From Actinomycetes bacterium (GTDB lineage: Bacteria > Actinomycetota > Actinomycetes > DATJPE01): a stretch of DNA of 64,000 nt. The notes below the pieces were generated by a model. The model was given only the letters and a program-made list of their open reading frames with translations, ran no database searches and was not told where the DNA came from. Below, piece by piece: positions 26,507-34,472 of this stretch. Both the position numbers and the translations under genes were made by a program. Location: assembly GCA_035506535.1 (NCBI GenBank), contig DATJPE010000083.1:1-64000 (forward strand), in the 5' to 3' direction. Each line of letters begins with the position of its first letter. The first letter of the stretch is position 1.

Positions 26507-26878
26507 ATGATCAGCGCGACCATGGTTGTGGCGACGGTTCCGGTCACCGACCTCGACCGTGCCAGGGAGTTCTATGGTGACACCCTGGGTCTCGAGAACC
26601 TATGGGAGACAACGGCCGCGATCCGGTTCCGCTGCGGGACGGTGAGCGAGATCTCGGTGTTCAAGCGCCCCCCGATCGCCACCGAGCACACCCTCGCCCA
26701 CTTCGAGGTCGAGGAGATAGAGGTGGTGGTCAAGGACCTCGAGAGCAAGGGGGTCGAGTTCCTCGACTACACCGAAGGGCCTCTGACCACCACGGGCCAC
26801 ATCGCGCAGCTGGGCCCCGCACGTGCGGCGTGGTTCCGTGACCCCGACGGGAACACCCTCGGCCTGCGGCAGGCGTAG
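26507..26878 (+). CDS. VOC family (glyoxalase/bleomycin-resistance-like) protein
   Basis: ATG 26507 follows AGGAGGAG and gives 123 residues. Two beta-alpha-beta-beta-beta modules are visible: VVATVPVTDLDRAREFYGDTLGL, split as strand plus helix, and AHFEVEEIEVVVKDLESKGVEFL. The end AAWFRDPDGNTLGLRQ is the typical C-terminal VOC motif. Metal ligands are incomplete by eye: the last Glu of DPDGN-x-LGL is replaced by Gly-Leu, so metal-dependent catalysis is uncertain. It is controlled by the operator region shared with the MarR gene, suggesting a detoxification role that is not proven. Confidence 0.87.
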   Translation: MISATMVVATVPVTDLDRAREFYGDTLGLENLWETTAAIRFRCGTVSEISVFKRPPIATEHTLAHFEVEEIEVVVKDLESKGVEFLDYTEGPLTTTGHIAQLGPARAAWFRDPDGNTLGLRQA

Positions 26879-26984
26879 GGCGGCCACAGGACCCGCACAG
26901 GTGCCGGGTCTAGGTTGGACGGGAGCCGCGGGGCCGGTGAGAGACCGGTGGCGGCGCAGCGTCCGACTGGAGGAGGTCGAGCTC

Positions 26985-27497
26985 ATGGGACTGAGGGATC
27001 GGCGTCACGGCGACGAGGCGGGACACCGGCGCTACCAGATGCGCGAGAAGCTGATGTCGATCGGTGACGACTTCTGGATCGAGGACGAGTCCGGGCAGCG
27101 CGCGTACAAGGTGGACGGCAAGGCGGTGCGGGTCCGTGACACCTTCGTCCTGCGCGACGCCTCCGGCCATGAGGTGGCGAAGATCCAGGAGCGCACGATG
27201 CGGGCCCGCGACACGATGGAGATCGAACGGGACGGCGGCAACGCCGTGGTGCACAAGGCGCTCGTCGGCATCAGGGATCGGTTCAAGATCGAGGTGCACG
27301 GCGGCAAGGATCTGAGCGCCCATGGCAACCTCGTGGACCACGAGTACGAGATCGAGCGTGACGGCGACACCGTCGCGACGGTGTCGAAGAAGTGGTTCCG
27401 GGCGCGTGACACCTACGGTGTCGAGGTCGCGCCCGGCGAGGACGACGCGCTGGTTCTCGCGGTCACCGTGTGCATCGACGACCTGGCCCGCGGCTGA
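26985..27497 (+). CDS. LURP-one-related (YxjI-like, tubby-fold) protein
   Basis: ATG 26985 follows GGAGGAGG by eight bases and gives 170 residues. The pattern YQMREKLMSIGDDFWIEDESGQ, split at the Met, then AYKVDGKAVRVRDTFVLRD and GHEVAKIQERTMRARDTMEI, is that of the LURP-one/DUF567 family, a twelve-strand tubby-like barrel. No membrane anchor is visible. Related proteins lack a defined enzyme activity; a lipid-binding or scaffolding role is an untested possibility. It is followed by a 42-nt palindrome. Confidence 0.85.
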   Translation: MGLRDRRHGDEAGHRRYQMREKLMSIGDDFWIEDESGQRAYKVDGKAVRVRDTFVLRDASGHEVAKIQERTMRARDTMEIERDGGNAVVHKALVGIRDRFKIEVHGGKDLSAHGNLVDHEYEIERDGDTVATVSKKWFRARDTYGVEVAPGEDDALVLAVTVCIDDLARG

Positions 27498-27558
27498 GGC
27501 AGGCTGCTGGATCTGTTCGTCTCATCGGGGTCGCCCCTCCCGCCGGTGGCTCGAGCTC

Positions 27559-27600
27559 TGTCATGCGTTTCGCAAAGGTGCCTTAGCAGGACGCATGACA
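27559..27600. repeat. 42-nt palindromic element, copy 1
   Basis: TGTCATGCG at the left end pairs with CGCATGACA at the right end. The centre contains CAAAGG and CCTTAG as an inner imperfect pair. It sits between the convergent LURP-one gene and the 441-residue reverse-strand gene. The 28996 and 40478 copies have exactly the same length. Confidence 0.85.
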
Positions 27601-27613
27601 CGTCTATGCCTGC

Positions 27614-28939
27614 TCACGGCTTGCGCGTCATGCGGTAGTGCAGCACGAGGAACGGCAGGTCGAAGACGCGGAACGCGTGCCGGGCGCCGAGCCCCTCGTC
27701 GTCGACGAACACCTCGAGCTCCTCGGCGAAGCCGTGGACGGCAAGCGCGGTGAGCTCGCCGGTGGCAGGGTCGACGTACGTCAGATAGTGGCCGGCGTGG
27801 CCGTACGGGTCACCGCGGCTCGCGAGCCGAAGTCCGCCGCCAGGGGTGTTGCTCGGCGTGAGCGTCGCGGTGAAGTTCGACTGCGGCGCCGGGAATCCCA
27901 CGCTCACATAGCCGCGACCCTCGTGCCGGTACGTCGTGTAGATGCCGACGTAGATCGGTTCGTCGTCGTCGGCGTAAGAGCGGATCCACCCGCGGACGAC
28001 GCCGGCGTCCGTGGTGACGGTGTCGATGCGGCTGCGCACGCCGCGCTGCGTCTCTCGCTGGTTCGTGGGGACGTTGGCCTGGCCGAGCGGCCGCGCGACG
28101 AGCGAGCGATAGAGCAGGTAGCCGGGCCGCACCCACGGTCGCCACCACGGCACGATGTCGAGACAGAACCGCGTCGTGTGCTCGTAGAACTCGCGCACCA
28201 GCGGGTCGACGAGGCCGGGGTCGAACGCCGGCCCGGCCAGGTCCGCGAGGGAGGCGACGATCCCGATGTCCGCGACGTCGGCCGCGTACGTCCCTCCGGT
28301 GGCAGCTGCCAGCTCGCGGACGTACCCGGTCCCGACGTAGCGCGTCGCCGAGGCGAGCGGCACGACGAACGGGAGGTCGCTGGCCGGCACCCGCTCCGCG
28401 AGCAGGCTCACCTGCGCGTCGCGGAACACCAGCGCCGAGACCGTGCGGTACGTCGCGACCGCCGCCGCTGCGACCAGCGCCGCGTTCGCCGTAGCGGCCC
28501 GATCGGGTGCCGAACCACGGTGGCGCCGACGGCCGGGGCCGGCGACCGTGAAGCCGGCGCCCACTGCGGCGCCGATGGCTGGGCCGAGCGCCACCTTCTG
28601 CGGGCGCAGACCGAGCGCCCCGGCTACCGCCCCGGCCCCGGTCCCCACGACCAGGGGACCGGCGCCGGCCCGATCCGCCGCCCACCCCAGGGGAGCCGCG
28701 ATCGCGGCGCTCGCCGCGATCCGCGACCAGATCGCGGGGATCTCGTTCGGTTCCTGGCGGGCCCGGGCGAGGGCGTCCACGGCGGCGAGGGCCGCCGCGC
28801 TGGCGGAGGTACCCAGGACCCGCGCGCCGCGCGAGGTGTTGGCGAACAACGCCGCGCCCGCGGCCGCGCCGAGCGCCGCGGAGAAGGCGACGGCGTCCGC
28901 CCGCCCGGACCCGCGTCTCGCCCCGCGTCGTGTGGTCAT
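27614..28939 (-). CDS. hypothetical protein with N-terminal membrane segments
   Basis: From ATG 28939 the protein has 441 residues. The first ~170 residues are Ala/Gly-rich and hydrophobic ([58 protein letters not shown]), probably several membrane helices. A soluble C-terminal half follows, with [37 protein letters not shown] and [17 protein letters not shown]. No family is recognised. The C-terminal beta-rich part might be a ligand-binding or lipocalin-like domain, but this is a guess. It is flanked on both sides by 42-nt palindromes. Confidence 0.65.
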   Translation of the reverse strand: MTTRRGARRGSGRADAVAFSAALGAAAGAALFANTSRGARVLGTSASAAALAAVDALARARQEPNEIPAIWSRIAASAAIAAPLGWAADRAGAGPLVVGTGAGAVAGALGLRPQKVALGPAIGAAVGAGFTVAGPGRRRHRGSAPDRAATANAALVAAAAVATYRTVSALVFRDAQVSLLAERVPASDLPFVVPLASATRYVGTGYVRELAAATGGTYAADVADIGIVASLADLAGPAFDPGLVDPLVREFYEHTTRFCLDIVPWWRPWVRPGYLLYRSLVARPLGQANVPTNQRETQRGVRSRIDTVTTDAGVVRGWIRSYADDDEPIYVGIYTTYRHEGRGYVSVGFPAPQSNFTATLTPSNTPGGGLRLASRGDPYGHAGHYLTYVDPATGELTALAVHGFAEELEVFVDDEGLGARHAFRVFDLPFLVLHYRMTRKP

Positions 28940-28995
28940 GCGGTCGCGCGGGCGCCGATGCCCGAACCACGAGAACGCCCGCGCTCCGGCACCCT

Positions 28996-29037
28996 TGTCA
29001 GGCGATTTGACAAGGCCCCTTGATGAAGCGCATGACA
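28996..29037. repeat. 42-nt palindromic element, copy 2
   Basis: TGTCAGGCG pairs with CGCATGACA with one mismatch at the sixth base. The centre CAAGG-CC-CCTTG is a perfect inner stem. It lies in the 173-base gap between the 441-residue protein gene and azlD; nothing else is recognised there. Confidence 0.85.
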
Positions 29038-29112
29038 CGGGGAGGCACCCATGGCGGGCAGCATGCCAGGCCGACCCCTCGGGCGCGTTGCCGAGCCGGC
29101 CACGGGCGACGG

Positions 29113-29415
29113 TCAGGCGAGGGCGCGCAGGCCGGCCGCGACCGCGGCCGCCACGAGGACCACGACGATGAAGGGCGCCTTCAGCCGCAGGCACACGTAC
29201 GCGGCGCCGAGACCCGCCAGCCGCGCGTCCACCTGCAGGCTCTGGCCGGACGCCATCACCTGGACCGCGGTGAGCGCGGCGAGCAGGGCGATCGGGAGCA
29301 GCACGGCGACCGCCCGCACCCGCTCGCCGGCCAGCCAGCGCGGCGGCACCGACAGCCCGGCCAGCTTGAGCAGGTAGCAGCCCACGCACGTCACGGCGAC
29401 GGCCGCCGCGATCAT
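29113..29415 (-). CDS. azlD: AzlD-like branched-chain amino acid exporter subunit
   Basis: This 100-residue protein has three to four hydrophobic helices ([55 protein letters not shown]), the length and layout of AzlD. It is encoded 31 bases downstream of azlC on the same strand. In the family, AzlC and AzlD together export branched-chain amino acids. AzlD alone is poorly conserved, so its identity rests largely on this partnership. Confidence 0.83.
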   Translation of the reverse strand: MIAAAVAVTCVGCYLLKLAGLSVPPRWLAGERVRAVAVLLPIALLAALTAVQVMASGQSLQVDARLAGLGAAYVCLRLKAPFIVVVLVAAAVAAGLRALA

Positions 29416-29446
29416 CGCCGACGTCCCGTCGGCCCGCTCGCGCTGT

Positions 29447-30175
29447 TCACGAGCTTGCTCCCGACGTACCCGTCGCGAGGACGCGGGCGGGAGCGCGTAC
29501 GCCGACCACGACCGCGACGAGGCCGGCCACGAGGACCGGGACGCCCGGGGTGACCAGCGGCGTCAGCAGCAGGGCGACCCCGGCCGCAGCGAGCGCGACC
29601 CGGGCGGTCAGCCGGTCCTGCACCCGCGGCCAGAGCAGGGCGAGGAAGGCCGCGCCGACCGCCGCGTCCAGGCCGTAGGTCTGCGGGTTGCCGAACGCGG
29701 CGGCGCCGAGGGCGCCGAGCAGGGTGGCCAGGTTCCAGCAGACGTAGACCGCGATGCCCGTCGCCCAGAACGCGAGCCGGCTGGCCCGGGGCTCCACGGG
29801 GTCCTCGTTGCCGAGGGCCATGGCCGTCGTCTCGTCGATGACCAGCTGGGCCGCGAGCGCCTTGCGGCCCCTGGTCCGCAGGCCGAGCAGCGGGCCGACC
29901 CGCAGGCCGTAAAGCAGGTTTCGCGTGCCGAGCAGCAGCGCGGTTGCGACCCCGGACCAGGGCGAGCCGCCGGACCCGATGACCCCGGCGAACGCGAACT
30001 GGCTGCCCCCGGTGAATGCGAGCAGGGACAGCGCGCACGTCTGCAGCACGCTGAGCCCGTTGGTCACGCCGAGCGCGCCGTAGGAGATGCCGTAGGTGCC
30101 CACGGCGATCCCGATGGACGCCGCGTTGCGCGTGATCCGCCGCCGAGCCGGGGGCCACGCCTCCTCCGTCGTCAC
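29447..30175 (-). CDS. azlC: AzlC family branched-chain amino acid exporter
   Basis: GTG at 30175 is the preferred start and gives 242 residues. The AzlC pattern is clear: GVTNGLSVLQTCALSLLAFTGGSQFA, split into loop and helix, then GTRNLLYGLRVGP, and VIDETTAMALGNEDP. It has about seven membrane helices. It acts with AzlD at the cytoplasmic membrane to export branched-chain amino acids. Upstream in-frame sequence lacks good membrane-protein features, so a longer form is unlikely. The 119 bases up to the GNAT stop hold no further gene. Confidence 0.88.
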   Translation of the reverse strand: MTTEEAWPPARRRITRNAASIGIAVGTYGISYGALGVTNGLSVLQTCALSLLAFTGGSQFAFAGVIGSGGSPWSGVATALLLGTRNLLYGLRVGPLLGLRTRGRKALAAQLVIDETTAMALGNEDPVEPRASRLAFWATGIAVYVCWNLATLLGALGAAAFGNPQTYGLDAAVGAAFLALLWPRVQDRLTARVALAAAGVALLLTPLVTPGVPVLVAGLVAVVVGVRAPARVLATGTSGASS

Positions 30176-30294
30176 CCGCTCGATCCTGCCCGAGCGGGGC
30201 GGCGGCGGACGGCTCTCCGTCCAACCTCGGCCGGCCGGCGGAGTGCCCGTGACCTTCGGCCGCGCCAGCCAGGTGCCCACGGCAGCGCCCACGG

Positions 30295-30942
30295 TCAACG
30301 CCGGCGACCACCCCCCGCGCCGGGGTCGGCGTGCTCCCGGGGGTCGTCGCGCAGGTCGGTGGCGAGCCTGACCTCCTCGACCCGGACCCGCCCGCTCCCG
30401 TCGAGGTCGAGCACGCGCAGCGCGTCGTCCTCGGCCCAGCCGGCGCCGTGCAGGAACCGCCGCCCGCCGAGATCCCCGACCCAGGCGTAGGCGGTCAGGA
30501 AGCCGAGGCCGCGCATCGTGTCGACGGCGGCCGCCAGCAGCCGGGAGCCGTGCCCCCGCCGCCTGGCCTCCGGTGCCACGACCAGGGCCACGAGCGCGGC
30601 CTCTCGGGCGGGGTCGGTGTCGGGGTCCTCGGCCGGACCCAGCGCCGCCATCCCGACGAGCTGGTCGCCCTCGAGCGCGACCAGCACCCGGTGGGACGGG
30701 GTGGGGGGCCTGACCACGGCCTCGGCCCACCGCGCCGCGAGCTCGGCGTCGTCCAGCGCGTCGAGGACCGCGCGGGGCAGGGCCGCGTCGGCCAGCCAGG
30801 CGGCGCGCTGGACGGCGGCGATGGCGGCCGCCTCGCTCGCCCGCGCGAGGCGTACCAACGCGTCCGGCCCCGCCCCGACGGCCTGGCTCCCCTCGGCCCG
30901 CTGGGGGCCGGCCCGCCCGGCCGCGCTCGGATCGCCCGCCAC
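30295..30942 (-). CDS. GNAT family N-acetyltransferase
   Basis: Start GTG 30942 is chosen because GAGAGG stands eight bases before it; this gives 215 residues. The GNAT core has VRLARASEAAAIAAVQRAAW, split at its first helix, then VLVALEGDQLVGMAALG and ALVALVVAPEARRRGHGSRLL with the acetyl-CoA loop RRRGHGS. The C-terminal part has FLHGAGWAEDDALRVLDL. The substrate is unknown. It is divergent from thyX and precedes azlC on the same strand, though a shared role is not evident. Confidence 0.82.
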   Translation of the reverse strand: MAGDPSAAGRAGPQRAEGSQAVGAGPDALVRLARASEAAAIAAVQRAAWLADAALPRAVLDALDDAELAARWAEAVVRPPTPSHRVLVALEGDQLVGMAALGPAEDPDTDPAREAALVALVVAPEARRRGHGSRLLAAAVDTMRGLGFLTAYAWVGDLGGRRFLHGAGWAEDDALRVLDLDGSGRVRVEEVRLATDLRDDPREHADPGAGGGRRR

Positions 30943-31057
30943 GGCCCGATCCTCTCCCACCCGCCCGAGTTCGTCCCTCCCGCGCGCCCCGAAGGACGGG
31001 GCCGACACGCCGGGTCGGGCCCCCCGGATCACTCGAGATGGTCCGAAGCCGCGGGGG

Positions 31058-31063
31058 TAGCCT
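31058..31063 (+). promoter_or_regulatory. -10 element TAGCCT, probable leaderless promoter of thyX
   Basis: TAGCCT ends seven bases before the thyX ATG, so the transcript should start at or next to the start codon. Confidence 0.5.
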
Positions 31064-31070
31064 CGCCGGC

Positions 31071-31805
31071 ATGACGGAGTCGGGGGCCACGGCCGAGGTC
31101 AAGTTCCGCAGCGACATCACCGTCGAGCTGGTGAAGTCCTCCGCCGCGGACTCCGACGTGGCGTTCGCCGCGCGCGTGTCGACGGCGGGGGAGCGCTCGC
31201 TGGACTCCGTCGACGCCGACCCCAACGCGGCCGCCGGGCTGATCCGCTACCTCATGCGCGAGCGCCACGGAAGCCCGTTCGAGCACTCGGTCATGACGTT
31301 CTACGTGCAGGCGCCGATCTTCGTGTGGCGCGAGCACATGCGCCACCGCGTGGCGTCGTACAACGAGGAGTCGGGCCGCTACCGCGTGCTCGACCCGGTC
31401 TTCTACGTCCCCGGGCCCGACCGCAACCTCGTCCAGCAGGGCAAGCCGGGCGCCTACGAGTTCGTCGCCGGCAGCCCCGAGCAGCACGAGCTGGTCGACG
31501 CGGCGATGCGCGCGTCGGTCGGCCAGTCGTACGCGGCGTACGTGCGCATGCTCGACGCCGGCGTCGCCCGCGAGGTGGCCCGGATGGTGCTGCCCGTCTC
31601 GATCTACTCCTCCGCCTACGTGACGATGAACGCGCGGGCGCTCATGAACTTCCTCTCCCTGCGGCGCAAGGACGAGGAGTCGACGTTCCCGAGCTACCCG
31701 CAGCGCGAGATCGAGATGGTCGCCGAGCGCTACGAGGAGGAGTGGGCCCGGCTGATGCCGATCACGCATGCCGCCTTCGTGGCGGGCGGTCGCGTCGCGC
31801 CCTGA
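31071..31805 (+). CDS. thyX: FAD-dependent thymidylate synthase
   Basis: This 244-residue flavoenzyme makes dTMP from dUMP using methylene-tetrahydrofolate and NADPH. The ThyX motif RHRxxSxNExSxRY is present as RHRVASYNEESGRY near residues 92-105. HGSPFEHSVMTFYVQAPIFV, split at the His, and NARALMNFLSLRRK complete the active site. The C-terminal SYPQREIEMVAERYEE is typical of actinobacterial ThyX. It lies directly before dapA, the usual order. Confidence 0.97.
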   Translation: MTESGATAEVKFRSDITVELVKSSAADSDVAFAARVSTAGERSLDSVDADPNAAAGLIRYLMRERHGSPFEHSVMTFYVQAPIFVWREHMRHRVASYNEESGRYRVLDPVFYVPGPDRNLVQQGKPGAYEFVAGSPEQHELVDAAMRASVGQSYAAYVRMLDAGVAREVARMVLPVSIYSSAYVTMNARALMNFLSLRRKDEESTFPSYPQREIEMVAERYEEEWARLMPITHAAFVAGGRVAP

Positions 31806-31816
31806 GCCGGCGCGAG

Positions 31817-31822
31817 TAGCCT
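31817..31822 (+). promoter_or_regulatory. -10 element TAGCCT, probable leaderless promoter of dapA
   Basis: TAGCCT lies in the 24-base gap after thyX and ends seven bases before the dapA ATG. Confidence 0.5.
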
Positions 31823-31829
31823 GACGCTC

Positions 31830-32789
31830 ATGCCAGAGTCAGCCGGCCCGGGGACCGCGGGGGCCGTGGGACCGACGCCGGCAGGCCGTACTCCGATCCC
31901 GGGAGCGCCCTTCGGCCGGGTCCTCACCGCGATGGTGACCCCGTTCACCGCGGACGGCTCCGCGCTCGACCTCGCGGCAGCGCAGCAGCTGGCGTCCGAC
32001 CTGATCGAGCTCGGCAACGACGGCCTGGTGATCAGCGGGACGACGGGGGAGTCCCCGACGACGACGGATCGGGAGAAGGCCGACCTCCTGCGGGCCGTCG
32101 TCGACGCGGTCGGGGACCGCGCGTACGTCGTCGCCGGGGCAGGGACCAACGACACCGCGCACAGCGTCGAGCTCGCCCGCCAGGCCGCGGCTGCCGGCGC
32201 GCACGGCCTCCTCGTCGTCACGCCCTACTACAACAAGCCCCCGCAGTCGGGGCTCCTCGCTCACTTCACCGCCGTCGCCGATGCCACCGACCTGCCGGTG
32301 ATGGTCTACGACATCCCCGCCCGCACGGGAGTCCCGATCGCGCTCGACACGCTGCTGCGCCTGGCAGAGCACCCGCGGATCGTCGCCGACAAGGACGCCA
32401 AGGGCGACCTGTTCGCCGCCCAGCAGCTCCTCGCGTCGTGCGACCTCGCGGTCTACTCCGGAGACGACGCGCTGAACCTGCCGCTGCTCGCCGTCGGAGC
32501 CGCGGGCTTCGTCAGCGTCACCGGTCATCTGGTCGCCGACCGGCTCGCCGCCCTCGTGGAGTGCTACCTCGCCGGCGAGGTGCTCAAGGCGCGGGAGATC
32601 AACGAGGGTCTGGTGCCGGTGACCGTCGGCGTCATGACGCGCACCCAGGGCGCCATCATGGTCAAGGCCGCTCTCGACCTGCTGGGCCGCACCGGCGGCG
32701 GTGCGCTGCGCTCCCCGCTGGTCGCGGCCACCGACGCCGAGCGCGCCCTGCTCGCCGGCGACCTCGCCCGGGCCGGCCTCACGCGGTGA
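31830..32789 (+). CDS. dapA: 4-hydroxy-tetrahydrodipicolinate synthase
   Basis: This 319-residue aldolase condenses pyruvate with aspartate semialdehyde in lysine/diaminopimelate synthesis. GTTGESPTTT near residues 70-79 and YYNKPPQSG near 132 bind substrate, the Tyr being catalytic. The Schiff-base Lys is K188 in VADKDAKGD. A roughly 25-residue Pro/Gly-rich N-terminal extension precedes GRVLTAMVTPF. The stop overlaps the GTG of rnj (GTGA). Confidence 0.96.
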   Translation: MPESAGPGTAGAVGPTPAGRTPIPGAPFGRVLTAMVTPFTADGSALDLAAAQQLASDLIELGNDGLVISGTTGESPTTTDREKADLLRAVVDAVGDRAYVVAGAGTNDTAHSVELARQAAAAGAHGLLVVTPYYNKPPQSGLLAHFTAVADATDLPVMVYDIPARTGVPIALDTLLRLAEHPRIVADKDAKGDLFAAQQLLASCDLAVYSGDDALNLPLLAVGAAGFVSVTGHLVADRLAALVECYLAGEVLKAREINEGLVPVTVGVMTRTQGAIMVKAALDLLGRTGGGALRSPLVAATDAERALLAGDLARAGLTR

Positions 32790-34468
32790 GCCACCCCTCT
32801 CTCGGCCCTCCGCCGCCGCTGCCCGTAGGCGCCCTGCGGGTGACACCCCTGGGTGGCATCGGCGAGATCGGCCGCAACATGACGGTCTTCGAGTTCGGCG
32901 GCCGCCTGGTCATCGTCGACTGTGGCGTCCTCTTCCCCGAGGACGACCAGCCCGGTGTGGACCTCATCCTCCCGGACTTCGACTCGATCCGTGACCGGCT
33001 CGACGACGTCGAGGCGCTGATCCTCACCCACGGGCACGAGGACCACATCGGCGGGGTCCCCTACCTGCTGCGGGAACGCGCCGACATCCCGCTGATCGGT
33101 TCGCGGCTCACCCTCGCGCTGGTCGAGGCGAAGCTGCGCGAGCACCGGATCACGCCGTACACGCTGGAGGTCCGCGAGGGCCACGTCGAGCAGCTCGGTC
33201 CGTTCTCGGCCGAGTTCATCGCCGTCAACCACTCGATCCCCGACGCCCTCGGGGTCGCGCTGCGGACCCCGGCCGGCCAGCTTCTCCTGCACACCGGTGA
33301 CTTCAAGCTGGACCAGCTGCCGCTCGACGGCCGAATCACCGATCTGCGGGCCTTCGCGCGGCTCGGCGAAGAGGGCGTCGACCTGTTCCTCGTCGACTCG
33401 ACGAACGCCGAGGTTCCCGGTTTCGTCCGTACCGAGAGGGACATCGAGCCCACGCTCGACGCCGTCTTCAGCCAGGCGCAGCGCCGGATCATCGTCGCGT
33501 CCTTCGCGTCGCACATCCATCGCGTTCAGCAGGTGCTCGACATCGCGGCGCGACACAACCGCAAGGTGGCGTTCATCGGGCGTTCGATGGTGCGCAACAT
33601 GGGGGCCGCGCGCGACCTGGGCTATCTACGCATTCCGCCCGATCTCGTCGTGTCCATGGACGAGATGGACAAGCTGCCGGACGACCGCATCGTCCTCGTG
33701 TCGACCGGTTCGCAGGGTGAACCGATGGCGGCGCTCTCGCGGATGGCCGCCAACGACCACCGCATCCGCATCGGTGAGGGTGACACGGTCATCCTCGCGT
33801 CGTCGCTCATCCCGGGGAACGAGAACGCGGTCGGTCGTGTCATCAACGGCCTGGCCCGACTCGGCGCCCACGTCGTCCACAAGGGCAACGCGCTGGTGCA
33901 CGTCAGTGGCCACGCGGCGGCCGGCGAGCTGACGTACTGCTACAACATCGTGAAGCCGCGCAACGTGATGCCGGTCCACGGTGAGTACCGGCACCTGCGA
34001 GCCAATCGAGACATCGCCATGCTCACCGGCGTTCCGGCGGACAACGTCGTGCTCGCCGAGGACGGCGTCGTCGTTGACGTCGTCGACGGCACCGCACGAA
34101 TCGTCGGTGCGGTCCACTGCGGATACGTCTACGTCGACGGCTCCGCCGTCGGCGACGTCGCCGAGTCCTCGCTCAAGGACCGACGTATCCTTGGCGTCGA
34201 AGGGCTAATCTCCGTGCTCATGGTCGTGGACGTCGACGCAGGGAAGGTGGTCGTGGCTCCCGAGATCCATGCGCGGGGTCTGGCTGAGGACGACGCCGTG
34301 TTCGACGAGATCCGCCCCCGGGTTGCGCTCGCGGTCGAGGACGCGCTGCGCGACGGCGTGGACGACACCCACCAGCTCCAGCAGGTGGTCCGCCGCACCG
34401 TCGGCCAGTGGGCCGGGGGGCATCTCCATCGCCGTCCGATGATCATCCCTGTCGTCGTCGAAGTCTGA
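32786..34468 (+). CDS. rnj: ribonuclease J
   Basis: The GTG overlaps the dapA stop, giving 560 residues. It is a metallo-beta-lactamase/beta-CASP ribonuclease with 5'-exo and endo activity. The zinc motif is HGHEDHIGG from residue 82. NHSIPDALG and HTGDFKLDQ supply further ligands. STGSQGEPMAALSRMA and HVSGHAAAGEL are beta-CASP motifs, and PVHGEYRHL provides the last His. A C-terminal domain ends in HRRPMIIPVVVEV. The dapA-rnj order is standard in actinobacteria. Confidence 0.97.
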   Translation: MSHPSLGPPPPLPVGALRVTPLGGIGEIGRNMTVFEFGGRLVIVDCGVLFPEDDQPGVDLILPDFDSIRDRLDDVEALILTHGHEDHIGGVPYLLRERADIPLIGSRLTLALVEAKLREHRITPYTLEVREGHVEQLGPFSAEFIAVNHSIPDALGVALRTPAGQLLLHTGDFKLDQLPLDGRITDLRAFARLGEEGVDLFLVDSTNAEVPGFVRTERDIEPTLDAVFSQAQRRIIVASFASHIHRVQQVLDIAARHNRKVAFIGRSMVRNMGAARDLGYLRIPPDLVVSMDEMDKLPDDRIVLVSTGSQGEPMAALSRMAANDHRIRIGEGDTVILASSLIPGNENAVGRVINGLARLGAHVVHKGNALVHVSGHAAAGELTYCYNIVKPRNVMPVHGEYRHLRANRDIAMLTGVPADNVVLAEDGVVVDVVDGTARIVGAVHCGYVYVDGSAVGDVAESSLKDRRILGVEGLISVLMVVDVDAGKVVVAPEIHARGLAEDDAVFDEIRPRVALAVEDALRDGVDDTHQLQQVVRRTVGQWAGGHLHRRPMIIPVVVEV

Positions 34469-34472
34469 CTCC

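Noticed and set aside
26507-26878. Glyoxalase I
   Set aside because: The metal ligands are incomplete by eye and the chain is a single VOC unit, so a specific enzyme name is not supported.
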